Positions 50,174 through 61,821 are shown, numbered from the stretch's first letter. The stretch: 64,000 nucleotides of DNA from Paramesorhizobium sp049065735 (GCF_049065735.1 NZ_JBAKHD010000003.1:310001-374000); one strand, 5' to 3'. The notes: generated by a model from the letters alone, not told the origin. Program-made: numbers and translations.

Positions 50174-50815
50174 TTGGCGATATTCGAGAACCTGAACGGG
50201 GAAAGCCTTGCCGAGCAGGCCTATCGGACGCTCGAGCGGCTGATCGTAACGCTCGTGCTTGAACCGACCATGGTCGTCAACGAGCGCGCGCTGATCGAAC
50301 TGACCGGCATGGGCCGGACGCCGGTTCGCGAGGCCATTCAACGGCTGGCCTGGGAAGGCTTGCTTGAGGTGCGGCCCCGTTCCGGCATCGCCATCACCCC
50401 GCTCGACCCGCAGGATTTCGGTAAGGTGCTCGATGCCCGCGAAGGCGTGGAACAGATCCTCGCCCGCGACGCGGCTCGCTTCGCCGGGTCGCGTGACCGG
50501 GAGCGGCTTGAAGCAACCGCGGATGCTATGCGAAGGGCGGCGCGGGACAACGATGTCGGCCAGTTCCTTGATGCCGACAAAGCACTGGACGCGGTGATGG
50601 GCCACGCGGCGGCCAATCCTTTCGCCGCGCGCCTCGCCGCGCCGCTCCAGACACACAGCCGGCGCTTCTGGTTCCGTCTCAAGCATGACGACGGCATCGC
50701 CGCCTCTACCGAGGCGCACATCGCCATGATCGACGCCATCCTTGCCCGCGCGCCGGAGGAAGCCATGTCCGCCGCCGCCGGGCTGATCCATCATTTGCGC
50801 ACGCTGATGCAGTAG
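50174..50815 (+). CDS. GntR-family (FadR/FCD subgroup) regulator of the hydroxyproline genes, TTG start
   Basis: The product has 213 residues. The N-terminal winged helix is seen in LAEQAYRTLERLIVTLVLEP and NERALIELTGMGRTPVREAI then QRLAWEGLLEVRPRSGIAIT. The C-terminal helical domain is of the FCD type (LDAREGVEQILARDAARFAG). TTG at 50174 is preferred over TTG at 50168 because GGGAGG then lies 6 bases upstream instead of touching it. It is divergent from the D-amino-acid oxidase-prpA operon and probably represses it until hydroxyproline or a derivative binds. The assigned target is inferred from position and the palindrome. Confidence 0.88.
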   Translation: MAIFENLNGESLAEQAYRTLERLIVTLVLEPTMVVNERALIELTGMGRTPVREAIQRLAWEGLLEVRPRSGIAITPLDPQDFGKVLDAREGVEQILARDAARFAGSRDRERLEATADAMRRAARDNDVGQFLDADKALDAVMGHAAANPFAARLAAPLQTHSRRFWFRLKHDDGIAASTEAHIAMIDAILARAPEEAMSAAAGLIHHLRTLMQ

Positions 50816-50913
50816 CATGACCCCGAAAAGTTCCAGACTTTTCGGATAAGGTCATGCGGAAAATAAAGAGTTAGAGCGTGATGCCCGCGCGGGCTTAAGC
50901 GCATCACGCTCTA
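50815..50913. repeat. Two hairpins downstream of the GntR gene (family F plus another)
   Basis: GCATGACCCCGAAAAG...CTTTTCGG...GGTCATGC (50815-50857) begins at the last base of the TAG stop codon. TAGAGCGTGATG ... GCATCACGCTCTA (50872-50913) follows. Both are strong stems; either may help end the transcript. They match repeats found in other Rhizobiales. Confidence 0.75.
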
Positions 50914-50956
50914 GCACCCTGCCTCCCCTGAAACCAGGCAAGGCAGATCGCGCGGC

Positions 50957-51244
50957 TTATTGGTTGCCGTTCATGCCGGCGGGAGCAGAGGTAGCCGGAG
51001 AGACATCATCGGCATAGTGGGTGCCGTTGTAATTGTCATCGGAAGCGACCACGACAGGCTCCCCCTTTTGAACGGCCGGATGGTCGCCGGGACGCAGGGC
51101 GAAAGTCGAACCGTTGTCGAGCGTAATCGTCTCGGCATTCGGATCATAGGACTTCACCGTGCCCTGAGTGAACTGCTCGGCCTGCGCGCCATAGGCGCTG
51201 AGGGCGAGGATGATGGTGGCTGCGGAAAGTATCTTCATGCCCAT
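50957..51244 (-). CDS. DUF1344 exported small protein
   Basis: The product has 95 residues. A signal peptide (MGMKILSAATIILALSAYGA, cleavage after AQA) is followed by a DUF1344 domain: QGTVKSYDPNAETITLDNGS, FALRPGD and KGEPVVVASDD, a short beta-strand pattern resembling an OB-like or DUF5666 fold. The family is small, periplasmic and of unknown function. The ATG at 51244 has GGAGGG 7 bases upstream; an ATG two codons later is an alternative. A Ser/Pro/Asn tail ends the protein. It is monocistronic, facing a family F hairpin, with a ~280-base spacer to atpC. Confidence 0.82.
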   Translation of the reverse strand: MGMKILSAATIILALSAYGAQAEQFTQGTVKSYDPNAETITLDNGSTFALRPGDHPAVQKGEPVVVASDDNYNGTHYADDVSPATSAPAGMNGNQ

Positions 51245-51478
51245 GGGAAAGCCCTCCATAAGCGGCGGACGCGCTTCAAGCCGGCGCCCGGTCGGCTGCG
51301 CATGAACGCGGGACAAATCATGCGCTTGACTGATCCCTCGGGCGGCACCCGAAAGCTCAGACGCAGCAATATCACCCGGCTGGAAAAGCTTTTCCATGAC
51401 CGGTTCAATCACTTGTCCTCAAACCTGCGCGACTACAGTGCGCTGCCATCCGTTCAAACTCACCAATCAACAAACACA

Positions 51479-51505
51479 AAAAGCGGCCACAGGGGCCGCT
51501 TTTCG
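51479..51505 (-). terminator. Terminator of the atpHAGDC operon
   Basis: The stem AAAAGCGGCC / GGCCGCTTTT has a 5-base loop, with A/T runs on both sides. It is 23 bases after the atpC stop and can act in both directions. Upstream of it (51245-51478) no gene is seen. Confidence 0.85.
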
Positions 51506-51525
51506 AAAATCATATAATAGGACGA

Positions 51526-51933
51526 TCAGGCTGGCAGGATCGCGCCTTCGAGCGTCATCAGCTGGTGCAGGAACTGCTCGGCCTTGGTGCGGTGCTCGTG
51601 CGAGGTCGCCTCGTCCAGTTCTTCCCGCGCGGCCTGGATGCGGCGCTTCAGGTCCTCGCGGTTGAGGTCGTCCACATGCACAGCGGACTCTGCCAGAACC
51701 GTGCAGCTCTCCTGCGTGACATCGGCAAAACCGCCGAACACCACATAGGAATCGTCCTTGCCGTCGGCCTGCTTGACCTTGATGACGCCCGGCTTGATGG
51801 TCGCCATCAGAGGAGCATGGCGGGCCATCACGGTCATGTAGCCCTCGCTTCCGGGAATCACGACTTCCGTGACCTTGGCGGAAAGCAGCAGACGCTCCGG
51901 CGACACCAGTTCGAATTGGAAGGCTTCAGCCAT
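51526..51933 (-). CDS. atpC: F1F0-ATP synthase epsilon subunit
   Basis: The product has 135 residues. The N-terminal beta-sandwich (FQFELVSPERLLLSAKVTEV, IPGSEGYMTVMARHAPLMAT) and the C-terminal helical hairpin (DDLNREDLKRRIQAAREELD) are complete. The subunit links the gamma stalk to the catalytic head and can inhibit hydrolysis. It is the last gene of atpHAGDC, separated from atpD by a 99-base spacer filled by an 8-bp tandem repeat hairpin, and followed by a strong terminator. Confidence 0.96.
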   Translation of the reverse strand: MAEAFQFELVSPERLLLSAKVTEVVIPGSEGYMTVMARHAPLMATIKPGVIKVKQADGKDDSYVVFGGFADVTQESCTVLAESAVHVDDLNREDLKRRIQAAREELDEATSHEHRTKAEQFLHQLMTLEGAILPA

Positions 51934-51941
51934 GTTCGTTT

Positions 51942-52026
51942 TAGTGAGTAGGGAATAGTGAGCAGTGATTAGGAACCGGGAGTTCCGCCATTCACTATCT
52001 CACTATCTCACTATCTCACTACTCCC
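51942..52026. repeat. 8-bp tandem repeat hairpin between atpD and atpC
   Basis: TCACTATC is repeated three times exactly (51992-52015) plus a partial copy, and an inverse tract (TAGTGAGTAGGGAATAGTGA, 51942-51961) lies opposite, giving a long stem. It sits inside the operon, ending 6 bases before the atpD stop region. Confidence 0.85.
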
Positions 52027-52032
52027 TTTGAT

Positions 52033-53586
<1,554 letters not shown>

Positions 53587-53605
53587 CGATCCTTACCTTC
53601 CGTTA

Positions 53606-53695
53606 GCATGATCGGCCATGTTGGACCGGATCATGCGGCAAACCTAACTTTCGTATGATCCCGAAAAGTTGCAGACTTTTCGGATAAGATCATAC
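53606..53695. repeat. Two family F hairpins between atpG and atpD
   Basis: GCATGATC ... GATCATGC (53606-53636) and GTATGATCCCGAAAAGTT ... GATCATAC (53653-53695) follow one another in the 115-base spacer. They would form stems in the polycistronic mRNA. Confidence 0.85.
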
Positions 53696-53701
53696 GTTAA
53701 C

Positions 53702-54580
53702 CTAGAGCGCTTCCGCGCCCGAAATGATTTCGATCAGTTCCTTGGTAATCTGCGCCTGACGCTGGCGGTTATAGGTGATCGACAGCTTGTTGATCATGTC
53801 ACCGGCATTGCGCGTCGCATTATCCATGGCACTCATTTTGGCGCCCATCTCGCCGGCCACGTTTTCCAGAAGCGCCCGGAAAATCTGCACCGAGATGTTG
53901 CGCGGGATCAGCTCGCCGAGGATGACGCTTGGGTCCGGCTCATATTCGTAGAGGGCCCCCTGAGCGTCCGTCGCCGCCGCCTCGACGCCGGCGGACGCCG
54001 GGATCAACTGCTGCGCGGTCGGCACCTGGCTGATGACCGACTTGAATTCCGAATAGAACAGGGTGCAGACGTCGAACGCGCCTTCCTCGAAAAGCGCGAT
54101 GACCTTGCGGCCGATCTCGTCGGCATTGGCGAAGCCGATCTGCTTGACTTCGCGCATGTCGAAATGCGCGATGAACATCGAGGCGAATTCACGCTTCAGG
54201 ATGTCCGCGCCTTTCTTGCCGACAGTGATGAACTTCACCGTCTTGCCTTCTGCGAGGAGCTTGCGCGCATGGTCGCGCGCCAGACGCGCGATCTGCGAGT
54301 TGAAACCGCCGCAAAGGCCGCGTTCCGCCGTGCAGACGACGAGAAGATGCACATTGTCCGCGCCCGTGCCGACCATCAGCTTCGGCGCATCCTCGCCGCT
54401 CACATTCTGCGCGATATTGGCGAGAACCGCGCCCATGCGCTGCGAATAGGGCCGCGCGGCCTCCGCAGCTTCCTGTGCGCGGCGCAGCTTCGCCGCGGCG
54501 ACCATCTGCATCGCCTTGGTGATCTTCTGCGTCGCCTTGACCGAGGCGATACGGTTTTTCAGATCCTTGAGTGAAGGCAT
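53702..54580 (-). CDS. atpG: F1F0-ATP synthase gamma subunit
   Basis: This 292-residue rotor shaft subunit has the N-terminal helix LKDLKNRIASVKATQKITKA (with MQMVAAAKLRRAQ) and the C-terminal helix ENVAGEMGAKMSAMDNATRN ... QITKELIEIISGAEAL, both conserved for the coiled coil inside the alpha-beta ring. The central Rossmann-like domain has CTAERGLCGGFNSQIARLAR. Length is normal. It lies in the order H-A-G-D-C, as in rhizobia, with the F0 genes elsewhere in the genome. It is flanked by family F hairpins in both spacers. Confidence 0.96.
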   Translation of the reverse strand: MPSLKDLKNRIASVKATQKITKAMQMVAAAKLRRAQEAAEAARPYSQRMGAVLANIAQNVSGEDAPKLMVGTGADNVHLLVVCTAERGLCGGFNSQIARLARDHARKLLAEGKTVKFITVGKKGADILKREFASMFIAHFDMREVKQIGFANADEIGRKVIALFEEGAFDVCTLFYSEFKSVISQVPTAQQLIPASAGVEAAATDAQGALYEYEPDPSVILGELIPRNISVQIFRALLENVAGEMGAKMSAMDNATRNAGDMINKLSITYNRQRQAQITKELIEIISGAEAL

Positions 54581-54598
54581 CCGTTCGTCCTGTCAGAA

Positions 54599-54641
54599 GC
54601 ATGATCCCGGAAAGCCCCATGACTTTCCGGAACGATCATGC
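54599..54641. repeat. Family F hairpin between atpA and atpG
   Basis: GCATGATCCCGGAAAG ... CTTTCCGG ... GATCATGC fills most of the 71-base spacer between the two genes. It shows compensating changes relative to other family F copies (CCGGAAAG with CTTTCCGG in place of CCGAAAAG with CTTTTCGG). Confidence 0.85.
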
Positions 54642-54651
54642 GGCTAAAACC

Positions 54652-56180
<1,529 letters not shown>

Positions 56181-56181
<1 letters not shown>

Positions 56182-56741
56182 CAGCCGACCTCTTTCAGTG
56201 CAAGCTTGAGAGAAGAAAGTTTGGTGCGAAGGGAGGTATCGATCTGGCGCGAGCCCATCTTGACGATGAGGCCGCCGAGGATCGACGGATCGACGGTGAC
56301 ATGGATCGTCACGTCCTTGCCGGCCACGCTCTTGAGCGTCGCCTTCAATTCATTCTGCTGCGTGGCAGTCAATTCATGGGCGGCGGTCACCTTGGCGGAA
56401 ATCTCGCCGCGATGCTCTGCCGCGATCTGGCGGAACGCCTCGATCATGCCGGGCAGCACGAACAGGCGGCGATTGCTGGCGACGACGCGCAGGAAATTTC
56501 CGACGAGGCCGGTGATGCCCGCCTTGTCCGCGACGGCGGCAATCGCCTTCTCCTGCTCATCGGTCGCAAAGACCGGGCTCGTGACCAGACGCTTGAGATC
56601 GTCGCTGCCATTCAAGAGAGCCTCGAACCGGTCGAGGTCTTTTTCCACAGCGGCGACGGAATTTGCTTCCAGAGCCAGATCGAACAGCGATCCGGCGTAA
56701 CGCCGCGCGACACCTGAAATGAGCGATGAACTTTCCGTCAC
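56181..56741 (-). CDS. atpH: F1F0-ATP synthase delta subunit, GTG start
   Basis: This 186-residue peripheral stalk subunit connects F1 to the b subunits. It shows the N-terminal SGVARRYAGSLFDLALEANS, NFLRVVASNRRLFVLPGMIE, and the C-terminal VDPSILGGLIVKMGSRQIDT with LRTKLSSLKLALKEVG. GTG at 56741 gives MTESSSLIS, which aligns with relatives I recall; TTG at 56747 is the first start in frame and cannot be excluded. It is the first gene of atpHAGDC. The ~215-base spacer upstream (56742-56958) should hold the promoter, but no clear -35/-10 was found. Confidence 0.94.
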
Positions 56742-56958
56742 GGACAACAGGCTCTCTTGGTTAGCGTCAAGACTTGGGGCCTGAGGGACAGGTCAACCTA
56801 AATCATTGACTTTATTGATTTTTCCCAGCGCATATTAGATGTGCTGAACATCCCCGCTGAAATTCGTTTGCCCTCTAGCATGAACGAACGGGACTCGCAA
56901 CACGCGAATCCCGCTGTTTTTGGTCAGCTTTGTCGCAATTGCGGGGATTCTTGCGGCT

Positions 56959-57348
56959 TCAGGCGATGAATCCGAAGGCAAAAAGCAGCGGCGCGGCGGC
57001 AAGCAGAAACTCGATCAACGCCGCCAGCCAGTTGTAAATCGTGTTGCCCTTGTCCGACATCATGGAGATGAGCCGCCCGAAAAGGGTGAAGCCCCATGCG
57101 GCGCCGAGCGCCAGCCAAAGGAAGGGCTGGGCGAAAATGATGCAGGAAAGGCCTAAGCCTATGTGAAATCCCGCCATTGTCGCGCGGATCGAGGCGAAAG
57201 CCTCAGGGCGTTCGTTTGATGGCGCGAGGCGCAGCAGCTTCATCGACAGGCCGGGCGCGAGAAACAGGAACAGCCCGAACAGCACCGTAACAAGCGCCGA
57301 AGCCCACGCCATCCACTCCCCATCGCTCGCCGGCCAATAAAGGTCCAT
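56959..57348 (-). CDS. Small four-helix membrane protein, unknown function
   Basis: This 129-residue inner-membrane protein has about four hydrophobic segments: residues 12-33 (WMAWASALVTVLFGLFLFLA), 55-75 (ATMAGFHIGLGLSCIIFAQP), 76-92 and 108-127 (NWLAALIEFLLAAAPLLFAF). The layout resembles DUF4345-like proteins, but I am not sure of the family. The ATG at 57348 has AAGGGGAAA upstream; longer frames have no support. It lies between the atp operon and a family A repeat, on the same strand as both atpH and priA, and may read on into the atp genes, though a ~217-base gap follows. Confidence 0.72.
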   Translation of the reverse strand: MDLYWPASDGEWMAWASALVTVLFGLFLFLAPGLSMKLLRLAPSNERPEAFASIRATMAGFHIGLGLSCIIFAQPFLWLALGAAWGFTLFGRLISMMSDKGNTIYNWLAALIEFLLAAAPLLFAFGFIA

Positions 57349-57461
57349 GCCATTTCCCCTTGCGTCGAAAATCGGTGCGCGCTCTATAAGGCAGGTTTGA
57401 GAAAAGTGCGACAAAAAGCGCTGGTGCCGCTTTTGTTTTGAACCGCCGGAGTGACGGAGAT

Positions 57462-57617
57462 GTAGAGGAATGGATCCCAGTGACAAGCACTGGGATGACG
57501 AGGTGGAGAGAGCTTCGCCCTAACGAACACCGTTTGGAGGAGGAAGGCCCGGAGATTGTCCACAACGCTCACCCCATCCGTCATCCCAGTGCTTGTCACT
57601 GGGATCCATTCCTCTAC
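57462..57617. repeat. Family A palindromic element, copy 4
   Basis: The arms 57462-57500 and 57579-57617 are 39-bp inverted repeats around a ~78-bp core. The core aligns with the reverse complement of that of copy 3. It lies between priA and the small membrane protein gene. The rest of the 323-base gap shows no gene. Confidence 0.92.
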
Positions 57618-57671
57618 GCTTGCGACAACCACAACAGAAAAAATATCTGCACAGATACTCGGACGTGAAAT

Positions 57672-59858
57672 TTACAAAAAGCTCTGCGGGTCGATATCCA
57701 CCTGCACCCTCACCGATCCCCGCTCTTTCGGCCCCGCCGCGAGCAGCGCGCGAATAAATGCCTGAATATCCGCCCGCTTCGTCCCATGGATCAGCAATCG
57801 AAACCGATGCCGCCCGCGAATCAGCGCAAGCGGCGCCTCCGCCGGCCCAAGCACGGCGATTTCCGATGATGACGGCGCGGCCCTCCGCAATGCGCGCGCA
57901 TGGCTCTCCGCCTCGGCGCGCGAATTGGCCGAAACGATCAGCGCCGCCAGTCGCCCGAAGGGTGGCAAGCCCGCTCGCTCGCGCTCCTCGATCTCGCGCG
58001 CATAGAAAGCCTCTGCATCCCCCGAGACGATGGCGCGCATGACGGGGTGCTCCGGCTGATAGGTCTGAAGCAGACCGATACTCTTGCGCCCTGTCCGCCC
58101 TGCCCGTCCCGTCACCTGATTGAGCAACTGGAATGTCCGCTCCGCCGCACGCGGATCGCCATTGGCAAGGCCAAGATCGGCATCGATCACGCCCACCAGC
58201 GTCATGTCGGGAAAATTATGCCCTTTCGCCACAAGCTGCGTGCCGATGACGATATCCGCCTCGCCCTTGGCGATGGCCTCCAGTTCCAGCCGCAACCGCT
58301 TCACCCCGCCGAGAAGATCGGAAGACAACACGATGATCCGCGCATCGGGAAACGCCGCCGCCGTCTCCTCCGCAATGCGCTCCACCCCAGGCCCGCAGGC
58401 CACGAGATGGTCGAGCGTGCCGCAGGATGGGCAAGATTGCGGCACCGGCTCGTGATAACCGCATTGATGGCACATCAGCTGGCCGCGAAAGCGGTGTTCC
58501 ACCAGCCAGCTCGAACAATCCGGGCATTGAAAGCGGTGACCGCAGACACGGCAGAGCGTCAAGGGCGCATAGCCCCGGCGGTTGAGGAAGAGCAGCGCCT
58601 GCTCCTTCCGCTCCAATGTCTGGGCGATGGCTCCCGTCAGCACCGGCGACAGGAACCGCCCTGGCGGCGGCGGCGAGCGGCGCATGTCGATGGTCTTCAG
58701 GTCCGGCATCGCCGCTTCGGCATAGCGGGAGGAAAGCCGGATGCGCTTATAGCGCCCCTGCTCCGCATTGACTTGGCTTTCGACCGACGGCGTCGCCGAG
58801 GCGAGCACGACCGGGAAACCTCCAATATGCCCACGCACGACAGCCATGTCGCGGGCATTATAAAAGACGCGATCCTCCTGCTTGTAGGCGGGATCGTGCT
58901 CCTCGTCGACCACGATCAGCCCCAACTCGCGGAACGGCAGGAACAGCGCCGAGCGCGCTCCGGCCACCACTTTCACCGCGCCTTCCGCCACCTGCCGCCA
59001 GACGCGCTCGCGCATCTTCGGTGGCAAGTCGGAATGCCATTCGGCGGGCTTCGCCCCGAAGCGATTGTGGAACCGGTCGAGGAATTGCTGCGTCAGCGCG
59101 ATTTCAGGCAGCAGAATCAGCACCTGCCGCCCCTGCTCGATAGCTTTTGCCATAGCCTCGAAATAGACTTCCGTCTTGCCCGAACCGGTCACGCCGTCGA
59201 GCAATGAAACGGAGAAACCCTGCTTCTCGACATTCTCCACCAGCATGTCCGCCGCCGCCTGCTGATCCGGCGAAAGATCGGCGCGGGCGTAATCGATATC
59301 GGGCGCGGCCACCACCGGCGGCGGCGGAATCATCACCTCCTCGAACACGCCCTGCACCTTCAGCCCTTCGACGACCGTCGTCGAGACCCCGGCTGCGTGG
59401 GCAAGGCCGGAGCGCGTCCACGCCATGCCGTCCTCGACAAGTTCCATCACCCGCGCGCGCGCATCCGTCAGCCGGTCCGGCTTCTGCCCGGCATAGCGCA
59501 AGCCCGGAATCGGCGGCTCGGGGTCGAAGGCAGCAGGGACGCGCAAGAGCATCCGCGCCACCATGCCAGGCGGCGACAGCGTATAATCCGCCGCCCAAGC
59601 GACGAAGCGCAGCATGTCCGGCTCGACCGGCGGGCAGTCGAACACTTCTGAAATCGGCCGCAACTTCCTGGCATCCACCGCATCCGTCTCGCCCCCGGTG
59701 ACGATGCCCGCCACCTCGCGCGGCCCCAGCGGCACCCGCACGATCGAGCCCGGCACGACGCTCATCCCATCAGGCACGGCATAGGAATAGGGCCGTTCTG
59801 CGGGCATAGGAACGAGCACGGGTACGATCCTGCGGGGTAGGTGCGAATCTTTCGACAT
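57672..59858 (-). CDS. priA: Primosomal protein N' (PriA helicase)
   Basis: This 728-residue replication restart helicase acts on stalled forks. It has the N-terminal DNA-binding part (PYSYAVPDGMSVVPGSIVRV), helicase Walker A LLDGVTGSGKTEVYFEAM, DEEH box VVDEEHDPAYKQEDR, LASATPSVESQVNAEQGRYK, eight Cys of the zinc-binding insert (CRVCGHRFQCPDC and CHQCGYHEPVPQSCPSCG), and motif VI with RAGRTGRKSIGLLQTYQPEH. It is complete. No ribosome site is obvious and a few in-frame starts near the N-terminus are possible. It precedes the atp genes on the same strand and is divergent from tal, an order known in rhizobia. Confidence 0.96.
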   Translation of the reverse strand: MSKDSHLPRRIVPVLVPMPAERPYSYAVPDGMSVVPGSIVRVPLGPREVAGIVTGGETDAVDARKLRPISEVFDCPPVEPDMLRFVAWAADYTLSPPGMVARMLLRVPAAFDPEPPIPGLRYAGQKPDRLTDARARVMELVEDGMAWTRSGLAHAAGVSTTVVEGLKVQGVFEEVMIPPPPVVAAPDIDYARADLSPDQQAAADMLVENVEKQGFSVSLLDGVTGSGKTEVYFEAMAKAIEQGRQVLILLPEIALTQQFLDRFHNRFGAKPAEWHSDLPPKMRERVWRQVAEGAVKVVAGARSALFLPFRELGLIVVDEEHDPAYKQEDRVFYNARDMAVVRGHIGGFPVVLASATPSVESQVNAEQGRYKRIRLSSRYAEAAMPDLKTIDMRRSPPPPGRFLSPVLTGAIAQTLERKEQALLFLNRRGYAPLTLCRVCGHRFQCPDCSSWLVEHRFRGQLMCHQCGYHEPVPQSCPSCGTLDHLVACGPGVERIAEETAAAFPDARIIVLSSDLLGGVKRLRLELEAIAKGEADIVIGTQLVAKGHNFPDMTLVGVIDADLGLANGDPRAAERTFQLLNQVTGRAGRTGRKSIGLLQTYQPEHPVMRAIVSGDAEAFYAREIEERERAGLPPFGRLAALIVSANSRAEAESHARALRRAAPSSSEIAVLGPAEAPLALIRGRHRFRLLIHGTKRADIQAFIRALLAAGPKERGSVRVQVDIDPQSFL

Positions 59859-59977
59859 GATCGCGTGACCTTGGCTTGGCTTTGGAGTAAAGAAAACCCA
59901 CCTTAGAGGATAAGAAGGATGGGACTTTTAAAGGCCAAGCCCGATACCTCGCCAGCCAGTATATGGAGGATGCAGAA

Positions 59978-60631
59978 ATGAAATTCTTTGTCGATACCGC
60001 CGATGTGAAGGAAATCCGCGAGCTGAACGATCTCGGCCTCCTCGACGGCGTAACCACCAACCCCTCCCTGGTGATGAAGTCGGGCCGCAACATTCTCGAA
60101 GTCACCAAGGAAATCTGCGATATCGTCTCCGGCCCGGTTTCGGCTGAAGTCACGGCGCTCGACTATGACGGCATGATGAAAGAAGCAGCGGTTCTCTCCA
60201 AGATCGCGGACAATATCTGTATCAAGGTGCCGCTGACGCTCGACGGCCTCAAGGCCTGCAAGGCGCTGACCTCGGAGGGCCGCAAGGTCAATGTCACGCT
60301 CTGCTTCTCTGCCACCCAGGCGCTTCTCGCCGCCAAGGCGGGCGCGACCTTCATCTCGCCCTTCATCGGCCGCCTCGACGACATGGGCATCAACGGCATG
60401 GAGCTCATCGCCGAAATCCGCACCATCTATGACAATTACGATTTCAAGACCGAGATCCTCGCGGCCTCGATCCGCACCGTGAACCATGTCAAGGACGCCG
60501 CCCTCATCGGCGCCGACGTCGCCACCGTCCCGCCTGCCGTGTTGAAGGCGCTCGCCAAGCACCCGCTGACGGACAAGGGGCTCGAGTCCTTCCTCGCCGA
60601 TTGGGCGAAGACGGGGCAGAAGATCGTCTGA
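59978..60631 (+). CDS. tal: Transaldolase / fructose-6-phosphate aldolase-like
   Basis: This 217-residue short transaldolase (TalC/MipB group) transfers a dihydroxyacetone unit in the non-oxidative pentose phosphate pathway. It has MKFFVDTADVKEIRELNDLG, LLDGVTTNPSLVMKSG, the Schiff-base Lys in NICIKVPLTLDGLKA, and VTLCFSATQALLAAKAGATF then FISPFIGRLDD. The ATG at 59978 has GGAGG 8 bases upstream. Whether it works as a transaldolase or fructose-6-phosphate aldolase depends on an active-site Phe/Tyr/Gln that cannot be judged confidently by eye. It is divergent from priA, with 119 bases between the starts. Confidence 0.93.
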   Translation: MKFFVDTADVKEIRELNDLGLLDGVTTNPSLVMKSGRNILEVTKEICDIVSGPVSAEVTALDYDGMMKEAAVLSKIADNICIKVPLTLDGLKACKALTSEGRKVNVTLCFSATQALLAAKAGATFISPFIGRLDDMGINGMELIAEIRTIYDNYDFKTEILAASIRTVNHVKDAALIGADVATVPPAVLKALAKHPLTDKGLESFLADWAKTGQKIV

Positions 60632-60720
60632 TAGTTCGGGCGGGGGTGCCAGGCGCCCTCGCTCTTCGTGGCTCCGCTGCGCTTCGCATCTTGGGCATGG
60701 AACCACAGGGGTGAAGAGGA

Positions 60721-61821
60721 TCACCCTTTCACCACCGTCTCCCCCTCCTCTCGCATAACCGTTACAGGCCTTGCTCCGGTCTCCGCCCGAATGGCGTCGG
60801 CAAGCGCCGTGGAATGGGTCACCACCCAGACCTGAGCGCGCTCCGCCGCCTTGCCTATCATGCGGGCAAGCGCCGGCAGCATGGATGGATGCAGACTCGC
60901 CTCCGGCTCGTTGAGCGCGATGAGCGGCGGCAGGCGGTAGGAAAGCAGCGCCCCGGCAAGCGCCAGGAACCGGATCTGCCCGTCTGAAAGTTCCTCCGGC
61001 CCAAACACACGTTGCGGAAATTCGGGCAGCATGAGCCCGAAGCTCGCCCTGCGTTCAGGCGGTGGAATGCTCAATCTCGCCCCGCCCAGAGCGTCCGCCA
61101 CACATCGATTAAGATCGACCGTATCGCCTCTGATATAAGCCAGCGTCGCGAAGACGGCAGCAAGATTGCTGCCATCTTCGTCCAGTAGCGGAGACGTCAC
61201 CGCAATCGAAGGCCGGCGCACGGGCGAGCCCCGATCCGTCCGAAAGCCGTGATAAAAGCGCCATCCCCGCAAATTCGCGCTGAGATCGCCGATTTCAGGA
61301 TAGCGCCCCGCGTCTGCGAGCAGCGAAAGCGCCGTTTCCGACGCCAATATCGGCGACGGATGCCGGACACGCTTTCCTTCACCGTCGCGCGCAAAGACCG
61401 CCGGCCCCTTGCGGCTCATCATATCGACGGACCGGCGGCCGGTATCGAGGCTCAGATCCTCCTCTTTAATGTGCGGCTCGTATGCGAAGCCCGCCGAGGC
61501 GGGCGGCGGAAGCCCCGCCTCGATGTGATAAGCGGAGCGCGCTGCCGTCTCACCATCCTCGAAACGCGCTTCAAGGATGATCCGCGCCGGCTGACCTGCC
61601 CGCCGCGGCCCCGTCCAGAGCGCCGACTGCATGCCGCCTTCACTGGCGATCTCGCTGGCAAGCGTCCCGGTGGACGATGTCTTTATGAGTTGCAAGGCGC
61701 GATAGAGATTGGATTTTCCCGCCCCATTCTCGCCGACGAACAGGGACACCCGCCCGATCTCAAGATGAATCGAGCGAAGCGATCGGTAATTTTTTGCCGA
61801 AAAGGATGTCAGCCGCATCAT
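60721..61821 (-). CDS. Predicted AAA/OLD-like ATPase with Asn in Walker B
   Basis: This 366-residue SMC/ABC-like ATPase (COG4637-type) has the N-terminal FSAKNYRSLRSIHLEIG, Walker A FVGENGAGKSNLYRAL, a long middle, then ELSDGQIRFLALAGALLSYR as the ABC-like signature, and the Walker B LIALNEPEASLHPSMLPALA. In the last, the usual Asp before Glu is Asn; I recall the same NEPE in relatives, so it may be family-typical. VVTHSTALADAI is the expected D/H-loop. The nuclease domain of OLD proteins is absent. Function is unknown; members are seen in defence and DNA-handling contexts. It lies between tal (convergent) and lptE (upstream, 70 bases, same strand). Confidence 0.82.
   Translation of the reverse strand: MMRLTSFSAKNYRSLRSIHLEIGRVSLFVGENGAGKSNLYRALQLIKTSSTGTLASEIASEGGMQSALWTGPRRAGQPARIILEARFEDGETAARSAYHIEAGLPPPASAGFAYEPHIKEEDLSLDTGRRSVDMMSRKGPAVFARDGEGKRVRHPSPILASETALSLLADAGRYPEIGDLSANLRGWRFYHGFRTDRGSPVRRPSIAVTSPLLDEDGSNLAAVFATLAYIRGDTVDLNRCVADALGGARLSIPPPERRASFGLMLPEFPQRVFGPEELSDGQIRFLALAGALLSYRLPPLIALNEPEASLHPSMLPALARMIGKAAERAQVWVVTHSTALADAIRAETGARPVTVMREEGETVVKG

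Noticed and set aside
56883..56925. Terminator-like hairpin (GGGACTCGC / GCGAATCCC) after 56880
   Set aside because: The T run is on the plus strand, where no gene ends, and the stem has a mismatch; not enough to call.
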